The position numbers and the translations under genes were made by a program. Below, piece by piece: positions 24,656 through 36,478 of a DNA stretch of 57,329 nt. Origin of the DNA: Thermoplasmata archaeon (lineage in GTDB: Archaea; Thermoplasmatota; Thermoplasmata; RBG-16-68-12); the NCBI GenBank assembly GCA_036395115.1, contig DASWDU010000030.1, positions 1 to 57,329 on the forward strand. Direction: 5' to 3'. The first letter of the stretch is position 1; each line of letters begins with the position of its first letter. A model generated the notes under the pieces. That model saw only the letters and a program-made list of their open reading frames with translations. It did no database searches and was not told the DNA's origin.

Positions 24656-25642
24656 ATGCCGACAACGGCGCCGGCAGATCCGATCGTCGAAGAGGATCGG
24701 GTCTGTCCCGAATGCGGGAGCGAGCACCTCGTGCGCGACTACGCGCGCGGCGAGCTCGTCTGCGATTCCTGCGGCCTCGTCGTTAGTGAGAGCGCGATCG
24801 ACGAGGGACCGGAGTGGGCGGCCTATTCCGTCGAGGAGAACGATCGCCTCGCGCGGACCGGAGCCCCCCGCAGCTACGTCGCAGGCGCCTCGGGCCTGAC
24901 GACGGTCATCCCGCTCGCCAACAAAGACGCCCGCGGGAACACAATCCCGCTGCGGGAACGCGAGAAGTTCTACCGTATGCGGAAGCTGCAGCGCCACTCC
25001 GGCCATTCCCGCCCGGGGGAGCGGAGCCTGCCCGAGACGATTCGCTCGCTCGACCGCGTCGCCTCGCTCATGGGCCTCCCTCGGCCCGTCAAGGACGAAG
25101 CCGGGTTCATCTGCAAGAAGGCGCTCGAGAAGGGCCTCGTGCGGGGCCGCTCGATCGAGGCAATCGTCGCAGCGGCGGTCTACGCCGCGTGCCGCATCGA
25201 CGGCGTCCCACGGACGCTCGACGAGTTACAGCAGGTGACGGGCGTCCGGAAGAAGACGATCGGCAAGGCGTACGGCGCGCTCCTCCGTGCGTTGACGTTG
25301 CGGGTTCCGCCGTCCCGTCCGTCCGACTACGTGAGCCGATTCTGCTCCCGCCTCGGACTGAGCAACGCGGTCGAGGCGGAGGCCCAGAAGATCCTGAAGG
25401 AGCTCGAGAAGATCGACAGCTCGATGTCCCTCTCCCCCGCTGGGACCGCGGCGGCGGCGATCTACCTGGCGTCGCTGGCGAGCGGCGAGCGCCGACCGCA
25501 GAAAGCGATCGCGAAGATCGCAGGGGTGAGCGAGGTGACCCTCCGCAACCGCTTCCAGTTCATGGAGGGGTTCATGCAACAGCTCGTCCTGCCGCGCGGG
25601 CGCGCGCCGAAAGTCAACACGCCGTCCGGCCCCACGGGCTGA
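24656..25642 (+). CDS. tfb: Transcription initiation factor TFB
   Basis: The archaeal TFIIB homolog, which bridges TBP-TATA and RNA polymerase. It is 328 residues. The N-terminal zinc ribbon CPECGSEHLV...CDSCGLV (residues about 17-38) is complete, followed by the B-reader/linker with SVEENDRLARTGAP and two cyclin-like repeats (about 125-210 and 220-310). The second repeat ends VSEVTLRNRF, the helix that contacts the BRE. ATG 24656 is preferred; a TTG at 24623 would extend it by 11 residues. Confidence 0.96.
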   Translation: MPTTAPADPIVEEDRVCPECGSEHLVRDYARGELVCDSCGLVVSESAIDEGPEWAAYSVEENDRLARTGAPRSYVAGASGLTTVIPLANKDARGNTIPLREREKFYRMRKLQRHSGHSRPGERSLPETIRSLDRVASLMGLPRPVKDEAGFICKKALEKGLVRGRSIEAIVAAAVYAACRIDGVPRTLDELQQVTGVRKKTIGKAYGALLRALTLRVPPSRPSDYVSRFCSRLGLSNAVEAEAQKILKELEKIDSSMSLSPAGTAAAAIYLASLASGERRPQKAIAKIAGVSEVTLRNRFQFMEGFMQQLVLPRGRAPKVNTPSGPTG

Positions 25643-25692
25643 GCGGCGCGACCTTGGATTCAGTCCGGCGCGAATCGGAGGAAAGGTTTGAT

Positions 25693-25842
25693 ATGGGGCG
25701 CTTGCGTGGCACGACCGGAGCCAAACGGATGTCCGAAAACGAGGGAGCGGGCGCCCCTGGCTCCGGACAATCGACCGATTCGTTCAAAGGGGCTCCCGAC
25801 GAATTAGTAAACTCCCAAGAAGGCCCTCGCCTTGGGGCGTAG
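25693..25842 (+). CDS. Possible 49-residue small protein
   Basis: An ORF between tfb and korA. ATG 25693 follows CGGAGGAAAGG at a distance usable as a ribosome-binding site. The product is Gly/Ser/Glu-rich and looks disordered (SENEGAGAPGSGQSTDSF), ending RLGA; an inner ATG at 25729 is the alternative start. Codon use includes TTA and GTA, unlike the neighbours. It may instead be the untranslated leader of korA. Confidence 0.25.
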   Translation: MGRLRGTTGAKRMSENEGAGAPGSGQSTDSFKGAPDELVNSQEGPRLGA

Positions 25843-25857
25843 GGGCGACGTGATCCT

Positions 25858-29639
<3,782 letters not shown>

Positions 29640-29663
29640 GGGCCCCGTCGAAGGCAACGGCCC

Positions 29664-29671
29664 GCATAAAC
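29664..29671 (-). promoter_or_regulatory. TATA box of the TrmB-family gene
   Basis: GTTTATGC on the minus strand, 28 bases from GTG 29639; this spacing selects GTG over the upstream TTG at 29657. Confidence 0.55.
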
Positions 29672-29741
29672 GTTGTTACCCATCCCGGTGACACCCGGGT
29701 CCCGAAAAGGGGAATACCTCGCGGTCGATGGCTGCCGCCCG

Positions 29742-31337
29742 ATGGCGGGAACCGACGCGGAGGAAGGGGCGTTGCGTCGGGCCCTCGAAGAGCGCCTCGG
29801 CCGCGACAACGTCTTCACGGACGAGCGGACCCGCCATTCGTATGCGACCGACGCGAGCCCGTGCGTCGTCGAGCCCCGGGCCGTCGTGGCGGTGCGGTCC
29901 GAGGAGGACGTGCTGCGGGCCCTCGCCGTCTGCCGGGAGCGGAGGGTGGCGCTGACGCCGCGCGCGTCGGGCACGTCTCTCTCCGGCGCCGCCATCGGGC
30001 CGGGCGTGGTCCTCGACACGACGGGGTTCCACCGGGTCCTCGAGTTCGATGCGGCGGGCGGCTGGGTCCGCGTCGAACCCGGCATCCTCTTGTCGGAGCT
30101 GAACGCGTTCCTCCGGGAGAAGGGCGTCCGCTTCGCCCCCGACCCCGGTAGCCAGGACCTCTGCCGGATCGGTGGCATGATCGGCCACAACGCGTCGGGC
30201 TACCGAACCGTGAAGTACGGTCAGACGAGGGACCACGTGCTCGCGTTGCGCGTCGCGCTCGCCGACGGCACCGTGCTCGACGCTCACGACATCGCGATCG
30301 GCGGCTCGGATTGGGAGGACCTCGTGAGCCGGGCGCCGGCGATGGAGACCGTCCGCGACGCGATCGGGTCGCATCGACCGGAGATCCTCGCTGCGAGGCG
30401 GCCGATCCGGAAGCACGCCTGCGGGTATGACGTCTTCACGATCGCAGAGTCCCTGGAGCGAGGGGTGTTCCCTCTCGCATCCCTGTTCGTCGGGAGTGAA
30501 GGCACGCTCGGGATCGTGACGCAGGCGACGCTGCGGGTCCTGCCGGTCCCTCGCCGGCGGCTTACGCTCCTCGTGTACCTCGAGCGGTTTGAAGAGCTCG
30601 GTGCGCTCGTCAGGGACATCGCCCCGCTCGGTCCGAGCGCGATGGAGGCAATCGATGGCGAGTCCCTGCGGCTCCTCCCTCGAGACGCGCTCGGTGTCCC
30701 GGTGTCCGCGGAGGCGTTGCTCCTCGTCGAGTTCGACGAGGGCGACTTGGACGGAATTGCGAGGGCGATCGTCGAGGGAATCGCCCCCCATTTCCGACTG
30801 AGTCGCGACGTCGAGGTCGCCCACGATCCGGAGCGGCAAGCGGCCCTCTGGAAGGTCCGGCGGTCCCTGCTGCCGACGATTACGCAGCGGCCGGGCCGGC
30901 GGAAGGCGTGGGGCTTCGTCGAAGACCCGATCGTCCCGCGCGACCGCGTGCCGGAGTTCATCGCCTTCCTCGTCGACCTCGCGCGGCGGAACGACACGGC
31001 CGCCGGGATCTATGGGCACATCGGCGACGGCAGCACGCACTACCGTCCCTTTTTCGATCCGACGGACCCGAACGACTTCGAACGGATGCGGACGTTGCGC
31101 GTGGAGTTCGACGACGCGGTCCTCGAGCGGTTCCGCGGCGTTCCGTCGGCGGAGCACGGGATCGGCCGAATCCGCGCGGAGACGCTTCCGAGGATCTGGG
31201 GTCCCGCCGTCTACGACGTCATGCGGAGGATCAAGGCGGCCCTCGACCCCGGCGGCGTCCTGAATCCGGGCGTCCTCTTCTCCGACGAACCGTGGTGGGC
31301 GACGTGGGGCGGCCTCGAGGCGCGGAGCCCGATGTGA
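29742..31337 (+). CDS. FAD-linked oxidase, GlcD/D-lactate dehydrogenase type
   Basis: 531 residues. The FAD-binding PCMH fold is visible in PRASGTSLSGAAIGPGVVLDT, DPGSQDLCRIGGMIGHNASGYRTVKYGQT and GSEGTLGIVTQATLRVLP. The C-terminal domain has IYGHIGDGSTHYRPFFDP and SAEHGIGRIR, the metal/substrate His motifs of glycolate and D-lactate oxidases. ATG 29742 lies about 29 bases after GGGGAATACC (29709-29717). Its usual partner, a CCG-domain Fe-S subunit (GlcF-like), is encoded 5.7 kb away at 37028-38191. Confidence 0.9.
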   Translation: MAGTDAEEGALRRALEERLGRDNVFTDERTRHSYATDASPCVVEPRAVVAVRSEEDVLRALAVCRERRVALTPRASGTSLSGAAIGPGVVLDTTGFHRVLEFDAAGGWVRVEPGILLSELNAFLREKGVRFAPDPGSQDLCRIGGMIGHNASGYRTVKYGQTRDHVLALRVALADGTVLDAHDIAIGGSDWEDLVSRAPAMETVRDAIGSHRPEILAARRPIRKHACGYDVFTIAESLERGVFPLASLFVGSEGTLGIVTQATLRVLPVPRRRLTLLVYLERFEELGALVRDIAPLGPSAMEAIDGESLRLLPRDALGVPVSAEALLLVEFDEGDLDGIARAIVEGIAPHFRLSRDVEVAHDPERQAALWKVRRSLLPTITQRPGRRKAWGFVEDPIVPRDRVPEFIAFLVDLARRNDTAAGIYGHIGDGSTHYRPFFDPTDPNDFERMRTLRVEFDDAVLERFRGVPSAEHGIGRIRAETLPRIWGPAVYDVMRRIKAALDPGGVLNPGVLFSDEPWWATWGGLEARSPM

Positions 31338-31513
31338 CCGAGAATGTACCACACCTTTAAGCCGGCCTGCTCGTACATTTCATCCGGGGAATCGATCACG
31401 CCCAAGCCGTCGTTCCCATCCGTGCACGGCCAGGAAGGAAGGGTTAAGAGCGATTCGGGCATTCGAGGCGTCCGGCCGAAGGCGACCGGCGAGCGGACGG
31501 AGGCCATGAGCCC

Positions 31514-32179
31514 ATGATCCAGCGCGCGGAACAGGCGAACATCGTGGGCCTCCGATCGAAGGACTTCGTCGATTGGGTCGAACAGAACATCGACGCGCCG
31601 ATGAAGCGGGGGCCCGGCGGCGCGCTCCTCGAGCGGCTCAAGGGCGGCATCGTAGGCGAGTTCTTCAACTGGGCGAAACGCAACTCGACGTGGCCGTTGC
31701 ACTTCGGCATCATGTGTTGCGCGATCGAGATGGCGGCGACCTCGGACCCGAGGTACGACGTCGAGCGGTTCGGCGTCATCTATCGGTCCTCACCGAGGCA
31801 GTGCGACGTCCTCTTGCTGAACGGCCCGATCTCCCTGAAGCTCCGTCCCGCCGTCCGCCGGCTGTACGAGCAGATGGCCGAGCCGAAGTGGGTCATCGCG
31901 ATGGGCGAGTGCACGATCTGCGGCGGGCCGTACTACGATTCGTACTCCGTCGTCAAGGGCTCGTACACGTTCGTGCCCACGGACATCTTCATCCCCGGCT
32001 GCCCGGTGCGACCGGAGGCCCTGATCGACGGCTTCCTCAAGCTCAGCGCGAAGATCAAGGCCGAGCGGAGCGGATGGGTGCGGACGAAGAAGGGCCGCCT
32101 CGTGAGCGCGCGCGAGGGCCAGCTGATGGACATGCAGAAGGGCGAGTACACGTATGAAGTCCCCCAAGTCCGAAGCTAA
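31514..32179 (+). CDS. nuoB: NADH-quinone/F420H2 oxidoreductase subunit B-like protein
   Basis: 221 residues, matching the complex I subunit carrying cluster N2. The signature cysteines are in FGIMCCAIEM, GECTICGGPY and FIPGCPVRPEAL. The catalytic role would be electron transfer to quinone or methanophenazine in a Nuo/Fpo-type complex. Upstream, 31338-31513 has AT-rich boxes (CCTTTAAGCC near 31350, GGTTAAGAG near 31447) but no gene. It overlaps the next gene by 26 bases. The other complex subunits are not in this window. Confidence 0.92.
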   Translation: MIQRAEQANIVGLRSKDFVDWVEQNIDAPMKRGPGGALLERLKGGIVGEFFNWAKRNSTWPLHFGIMCCAIEMAATSDPRYDVERFGVIYRSSPRQCDVLLLNGPISLKLRPAVRRLYEQMAEPKWVIAMGECTICGGPYYDSYSVVKGSYTFVPTDIFIPGCPVRPEALIDGFLKLSAKIKAERSGWVRTKKGRLVSAREGQLMDMQKGEYTYEVPQVRS

Positions 32180-32996
32180 CCGCGGGCGCCGGAAGGTCGG
32201 CACAATCGGCGGCACGGTCCGGCCGCTGCTCGCGACGATCAAGCAGGCGCTCGTCACGATGCCCGGGATCAACCGCCTCGTCCCCGGCGGCCGGAAGCCC
32301 GTGACACACCTCTATCCGTATCAGAAGGTTGAACTCCCTCTGGCCTACCGAGGCCAACACAGCATCGACTGGTTCAAGTGCATTGGTTGCGAGCTCTGCG
32401 CAAAGGTCTGCCCGAACGAGTGCATCTACTTCGAGTTCTACGAGGTCGGGCCGACCTCGGAGTACTTGAACCCGAGCCGCGCCCAGCTCGACGAGATGAA
32501 GAAGATCATCCGCCGGCCCGCCGTCGACGTCGGCCATTGCCTGTTCTGCGGCAACTGCATGGAGTACTGCCCGACGGACGCGTGGAACTTCACGCAGGAG
32601 TTCGAGCTCGCGGACTACGCGCGCGAGGACCTCTACTACAAGGCGGACGAACTCCGCATGCCGAAGGAGAACTCGGACAAGGAGATCGTCCTCATCAACC
32701 GCATGGGGGAGCACCCGATCCTCGAGGTGGACGTCTGCATCGGCTGCCGCAAATGCGAGCGGGAGTGTCCGACCCGTTGCATCGACATGCTCGACGGCCC
32801 GAACGACCGCAAAGGCAAGCCGATCGTCATCCCGGAGTTCGACTACACGAAATGCATCGGCTGCCAGCAATGCGTCGACGTCTGCCCGGTTGACTGCCTC
32901 CATATGGAGGAAATCGGCTACAAGGACCTCGAGGGATTCTACCACATCAACCTGCAGGGCGAGGTCAAGCTGCTCGAGGAACAGGTCGAGAAATAG
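32154..32996 (+). CDS. nuoI: NuoI-like ferredoxin with four [4Fe-4S] motifs
   Basis: 280 residues. The core (VTHLYPYQKVELPLAYRGQHSIDW) is typical of NuoI/FpoI. Four CxxCxxCxxxCP-type motifs follow: CIGCELCAKVCP, CLFCGNCMEYCP, CIGCRKCERECP and CIGCQQCVDVCP. Canonical NuoI has only the first two (N6a, N6b). The extra pair, about 50 residues downstream, looks like a fused 2[4Fe-4S] ferredoxin and could act as a built-in ferredoxin docking relay. That fits KorAB nearby, which reduces ferredoxin. An NADH- or F420-input module is not visible. Confidence 0.9.
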   Translation: MKSPKSEANRGRRKVGTIGGTVRPLLATIKQALVTMPGINRLVPGGRKPVTHLYPYQKVELPLAYRGQHSIDWFKCIGCELCAKVCPNECIYFEFYEVGPTSEYLNPSRAQLDEMKKIIRRPAVDVGHCLFCGNCMEYCPTDAWNFTQEFELADYAREDLYYKADELRMPKENSDKEIVLINRMGEHPILEVDVCIGCRKCERECPTRCIDMLDGPNDRKGKPIVIPEFDYTKCIGCQQCVDVCPVDCLHMEEIGYKDLEGFYHINLQGEVKLLEEQVEK

Positions 32997-33038
32997 CCGC
33001 ACCGCCGTCGCGCGATTATTCCTAAGCGAATTGTAACT

Positions 33039-33048
33039 CTTTTATGCT
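33039..33048 (+). promoter_or_regulatory. TATA box of the MetE-family pair
   Basis: CTTTTATGCT, followed by a leader with CTGGAGG about eight bases before ATG 33089. The gene therefore looks leadered, with a usable Shine-Dalgarno site. Confidence 0.5.
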
Positions 33049-33088
33049 ATTCCCATTATCCACAGGCCCCTCCGCTGGAGGCTCACTG

Positions 33089-34066
33089 ATGGTCCGTACG
33101 ACGGTCGTCGGAAACTATCCTCGCGTGGGAGACACGTTCGAAGAGCAATCCCTCCGCCGCGCGATTGCCCGGTTCGACAAAGAGGAAATCGACGCGGCGC
33201 AGCTCCGCGAGGCGGAACGCGAGGTCACGACGAACGTGCTCCGCGAACAGATCGAGGCCGGCATCGATGTCGTGACGGACGGCCAAATCGCTTGGTACGA
33301 CAGCCAGAGCCACGTCGCGCGGGGACTCGAGGGGATCGAGGTCGACGGGCTGGTGCGGTACTTCGACACGAACACGTACTACCGCCAACCGGTGGTCCGG
33401 GGAGCCGTCGCGTGGAAGCGGCCGATCCTGGTCGACGAATGGACGTTTGCCCAGGCGCACTCGCGAGCTCCCGTGAAAGCGGTCCTCACGGGGCCGCTGA
33501 CGCTGGCCTCGCTCTCGCTCGACAAGCACTACGGGAAGAAGAGGGCCCTCACGCTCGACCTCGCGGCCGCGCTCGGCGAAGAGGTGAGCGCGCTTGCGAA
33601 CGCCGGAGCGGCTCACATCCAGATCGACGAGCCCGCGTTGACCCGGTCTCCTTCGGACCTTTCCCTGGCCATCGAGGGGCTCGAGCGGATTCGCGCGCAG
33701 AAGGGACGATCGGCCCTCACGCTCTTCACATACTTCGGGGACGTGGCGAAGGCATACCAGGATTTGATCGGGGCGCCCGCAGACCTCTTCGGCTTCGATC
33801 TCGTGCAAGGAGCCGCCACGTGGTCCGCGATCGTGAAGCACGGCTCCGACAAGCCGGTGGTACTCGGCGTCATCGATGCGCGGAACACGAAACAGGAGGA
33901 ACCCGATGCGGTCGCCAGGAAGGTGCGCGAACTGAAAGACGCCGTCGATCTCGTGAGATCGTATCTGTCGCCGTCGAACGGCCTGGAATTCCTGCCGCGG
34001 GATCGGGCGCGGGAGAAGCTGCGCATCCTGGCGGCCTCGGCGAAGACGGTAGGAGTGGGCGGATGA
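33089..34066 (+). CDS. MetE-family protein lacking zinc ligands
   Basis: 325 residues with the UROD/MetE barrel. It begins TTVVGNYPRVGDTFEEQSLR. The barrel core has VLTGPLTLASLSLDKHYG and HIQIDEPALTRS. Where the zinc ligands HxC and C are expected it reads FTYFGD and EFLPRDRARE, so it cannot bind the catalytic zinc as methionine synthases do. It overlaps the next gene (ATGA), which is zinc-competent. The pair resembles the split N- and C-terminal halves of MetE, or a core methionine synthase with a partner. Confidence 0.85.
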   Translation: MVRTTVVGNYPRVGDTFEEQSLRRAIARFDKEEIDAAQLREAEREVTTNVLREQIEAGIDVVTDGQIAWYDSQSHVARGLEGIEVDGLVRYFDTNTYYRQPVVRGAVAWKRPILVDEWTFAQAHSRAPVKAVLTGPLTLASLSLDKHYGKKRALTLDLAAALGEEVSALANAGAAHIQIDEPALTRSPSDLSLAIEGLERIRAQKGRSALTLFTYFGDVAKAYQDLIGAPADLFGFDLVQGAATWSAIVKHGSDKPVVLGVIDARNTKQEEPDAVARKVRELKDAVDLVRSYLSPSNGLEFLPRDRAREKLRILAASAKTVGVGG

Positions 34067-35034
34067 GCGCCCTTCTGACGACGAGCGTCGGCTCGTTCCC
34101 CAAGCCCGACTATTTGCAGCGGGCTCGCACGAAGGCCGCGAGAGGTGACCTTGCGAAAGCAAGCCTCCGGGACCTCGAGGAGAAGGCGACCGCGGAGTGG
34201 ATCCGCTTCCAAGAGGAAATCGGCATCGACATCCCGGTCGACGGCGAGCAGTACCGGGGCGACATGGCGACGTATTTTGCGGAGAACATCGAGGGCACGG
34301 AGATCTCGGGGCTCGTGCGTTCGTACGGCAACCGCTATTACAAGAAGCCGATCATCGTTGACGAGCTCGGCGTGCACGGGCCGATTAGCGTCGACTGGTT
34401 CCGGTTCGCGCAGGCCCGGACCAAAAAGCCGGTCAAAGGGATGATTACGGGCCCGTACACGATGATGGACTGGTCGTTCGACGAGTTCTACGGCTCGCGG
34501 GAGGAGGCGTGTCTCGCCTTCGCGAAGCTGCTGCATCGGGAGGTGGTCGCCCTCGAGGCGGCGGGCGCGAAGATCGTCCAGGTCGACGAGCCCGCCCTCT
34601 CGACGCGGTTCGACGAGCTGCCGTTGCTCGTGAAAGCCGTCGGGGTCGTGACGAGCGGCCTCGAGGCGAAGACGATCCTCCACACCTGCTACGGGAACTA
34701 CAACGAGATCTTCGAGTACTTCAACAAACTGCCCGTCGACCAACTCGACCTCGAGATGTCGAATTCGGGGCTCGACCTCCTCGATCGGTTCAAGAAGGAG
34801 CCGCTGACGAAGGAGATCGCCTTCGGGGTCGTCGACGTGCACAGCCACGTGGTCGAGCCCGAATCGCTCATCCGCGATCGGATCGAGAAGGCCTTGACGA
34901 TCTTCGAGCCGAGCAAGCTCTACGTCGACCCGGATTGCGGCCTGAAGACGCGGACGGTCGAGGAGGCCCAAGCGAAACTCCGGAACATGGTGGCAGCGGC
35001 GCGGGCGGTCCGGAGCGCGCACCACCTGACGTAG
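34063..35034 (+). CDS. metE: Core methionine synthase (MetE C-terminal type)
   Basis: 323 residues. It transfers a methyl group from a donor to homocysteine. All zinc-site features are present: LHTCYGNYNE (His and Cys near 206-208) and DPDCGLKTRT (Cys near 292), with QVDEPALS as substrate-binding motif and SVGSFPKP at the start. Stand-alone archaeal MetE cores use methylcobalamin or a corrinoid protein rather than folate; the donor here is unknown. It directly follows its zinc-less paralog. The orphan TnpB remnant begins about 15 bases after its stop. Confidence 0.9.
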   Translation: MSALLTTSVGSFPKPDYLQRARTKAARGDLAKASLRDLEEKATAEWIRFQEEIGIDIPVDGEQYRGDMATYFAENIEGTEISGLVRSYGNRYYKKPIIVDELGVHGPISVDWFRFAQARTKKPVKGMITGPYTMMDWSFDEFYGSREEACLAFAKLLHREVVALEAAGAKIVQVDEPALSTRFDELPLLVKAVGVVTSGLEAKTILHTCYGNYNEIFEYFNKLPVDQLDLEMSNSGLDLLDRFKKEPLTKEIAFGVVDVHSHVVEPESLIRDRIEKALTIFEPSKLYVDPDCGLKTRTVEEAQAKLRNMVAAARAVRSAHHLT

Positions 35035-35041
35035 GGCGGTT

Positions 35042-35330
35042 CTATACGGTTTGCGGGTGATGGCCGTGAAGCCGTTCCCGCAAGCGAACTCCACTCCGCT
35101 TCCGCTCCTCCGGTGCGCCTCCCAGGCGCCCTGGGAGGTCGTAGTGGGGACTCATCGCATCACGGCGGAGGGCACCGGGGTGGAACCGTACACCTCTTGG
35201 CCTCCTGATGGGAGGCCGGGTTGGCCCGGTTGGGCCCACGGATGGGCCGTCGCTCCCCCGAGATGCGACGCCATCGTCGCACCCCGGGCCCGCCCGTGTT
35301 CTGCGCAGTGCGCGTCATGCCGGGCGGACC
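35042..35330 (-). pseudogene. TnpB C-terminal remnant, frameshifted
   Basis: On the minus strand, VRFHPGALRRDAMSPHYDL matches VRFRPGALRDDVVSPLYDL at the TnpB C-terminus (9019-10251). Just upstream, in another frame, ANPASHQEAKR matches TALASNEALAR, so at least one frameshift separates them. Further upstream only faint traces of the zinc ribbon remain. No active site is left, so it cannot encode a nuclease. Confidence 0.65.
35051..35220 (-). ncRNA. Orphan omega-RNA-like structured segment
   Basis: Three hairpins match those at the intact tnpB 3' end, with compensatory changes: 35074-35077/35086-35089, 35118-35126/35130-35138 (nine perfect pairs) and 35199-35205/35211-35217. The coding frame has decayed while the pairings persist. 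Whether it is transcribed is unknown; the predicted guide would be the reverse complement of the metE-proximal bases below 35051. Confidence 0.5.
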
Positions 35331-35462
35331 ACTCGGACGGTGGTCTTCCACCGGGGGTCTCGGTGATCCTTCCTTTGGTTGCCGTGTCTATGGATGTATC
35401 GGAGGGAGATGAATGAAGGTGAAATCCGGACGAAGCGGCCCTCCATTTGACCATAGCGCGTG

Positions 35463-35526
35463 CCCGGCAGTTCTCTAACGGAAGCGCGATGCGGTGGGCA
35501 ACCACCGCGGCGAAACCGCTGCCGGG
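35463..35526 (+). other. Nested hairpin, possible left-end structure or small RNA
   Basis: CCCGGCAG (35463-35470) pairs with CTGCCGGG (35519-35526). Inside is GCGGTGG-GCAA-CCACCGC (35491-35508), a perfect stem with a GNRA loop on the plus strand. It may be the TnpA-recognised left-end hairpin of the decayed element, or an independent RNA just before the DUF2203 gene. Confidence 0.45.
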
Positions 35527-35563
35527 TGACCACCTAGGCAAAGGGTAATCTCCTCCCACGTCA

Positions 35564-36052
35564 ATGGAAGTTCCGAGGATCGCGATGGGTGGCCCCGCGG
35601 ATCTCCGCATGCATTCCGACGCGCCCGTGCGCTTGTTCACGGTGAGGGAGGCGAACGACCTCATCCCGCGACTCGAACATCTGTTCCGGCAGATCGACCC
35701 GATGCTTGCGCGGCTGCGCGAGCTGCGGGACCTGATCGACGACGCGGAGGCGTACTGGGGCGAAGGCCTCGTTACCGCGCCGGCGAAGGACCGCGAGGCA
35801 TACGCCGATGCCCTTTCCGAGCACGCGGACCTCGAGCGTTCCGTCCAAGGGACGGTAGACGAGATCCGCGCCCTCGGTTGCGAGCCGAAGGACGTGGCCC
35901 GCGGCCTCGTCGACTTCGCCGCGCGCGTCGGGAACGAGGTCGCCTATCTCTGCTGGCAGCGCGGCGAGGACCGCCTCGGGTGGTGGCACACGCTGGAGGC
36001 CGGCTTCGCGGGCCGGAAGGCCCTCACGCCCGAACCGGAACCGGAACGTTAA
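35564..36052 (+). CDS. DUF2203 family protein
   Basis: 162 residues from ATG 35564 (ATG 35609 is an alternative). It has the family pattern RLFTVREANDLIPRLEHLFRQ at the start, EIRALGCEPKDVARGLVDFAARVGNE in the middle and YLCWQRGEDRLGWWHTLEAGFAGRKAL at the end. Its function is unknown; it is often a single small helical protein. The CAAAGGGTAATC stretch (about 35537-35548) may be its promoter. Confidence 0.85.
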   Translation: MEVPRIAMGGPADLRMHSDAPVRLFTVREANDLIPRLEHLFRQIDPMLARLRELRDLIDDAEAYWGEGLVTAPAKDREAYADALSEHADLERSVQGTVDEIRALGCEPKDVARGLVDFAARVGNEVAYLCWQRGEDRLGWWHTLEAGFAGRKALTPEPEPER

Positions 36053-36090
36053 TAGCGGACCGGTCCCGTAGGAAACGGCGAGGCACGCAC

Positions 36091-36399
36091 ATGGCGACGA
36101 AGGACGATGTGATCAGCGTGCTCCGGAAGTGTTACGACCCGGAGATTCCGATCAACATCTACGACCTCGGCCTCGTCTATAACATCGACCTGAACCCGGC
36201 CGACGGCAAGGTCGGCGTGAAAATGACCCTCACCGCGCCGGGATGCCCGGCGTCCGCATACATCCATCAGGACGTCAAGCGGAAACTCGAGCAATTGCCG
36301 GGGGTCAAAGAGGCGAAGGTCGACATCGTCTGGGATCCGCCGTGGACGCCTGAGATGATGTCCGAGACGGCGAAGAAGCAGTTCGGTTGGGGCATCTGA
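36091..36399 (+). CDS. sufT: MIP18/DUF59 family Fe-S assembly protein (SufT-like)
   Basis: 102 residues with the complete DUF59 pattern: VLRKCYDPEIPINIYDLGLVYNI, MTLTAPGCPAS and VDIVWDPPWTPEMMS. Such proteins assist maturation of Fe-S proteins and often occur in SUF loci. The Cys in the PGCP motif is conserved. It stands about 2.3 kb before sufB and probably belongs to the same functional block, though not the same transcript. Confidence 0.92.
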   Translation: MATKDDVISVLRKCYDPEIPINIYDLGLVYNIDLNPADGKVGVKMTLTAPGCPASAYIHQDVKRKLEQLPGVKEAKVDIVWDPPWTPEMMSETAKKQFGWGI

Positions 36400-36478
36400 T
36401 CCGCCCCGAATCGAGGCCGGTATCGGGCCCCAATCTTGATATTCCCTCGCCTGTATCTGCGGGTGCAAGTTTCCGGGG

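Larger units (their letters stand above)
35051..35530 (-). mobile_element. Decayed TnpB-family element keeping both ends
   Basis: About 480 bases without a functional gene. The low-coordinate part is similar to the 3' end of the intact element at 9005 (shared ACTCCACTCCGCT, GCGGAGGGCACCGG and GGAACCGTAC blocks in the same order and spacing). The high-coordinate part has a stretch near 35398-35430 resembling 10286-10319, and a nested hairpin (35463-35526). The centre of tnpB is missing. This makes it a MITE-like deletion derivative. Confidence 0.5.

Noticed and set aside
35415-35445. Cobalamin-riboswitch-like string GGTGAAATCCGGA
   Set aside because: Spacing is one base short of the GGTGnAAnTCC core, the B12 box is absent, and the same string occurs beside the intact tnpB, so it belongs to the mobile element.
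35221-35563. RNase P RNA or SRP RNA between metE and DUF2203
   Set aside because: Neither the RNase P core (GAGGAAAGTCC, ACAGAA) nor the SRP helix 8 motif is present on either strand.
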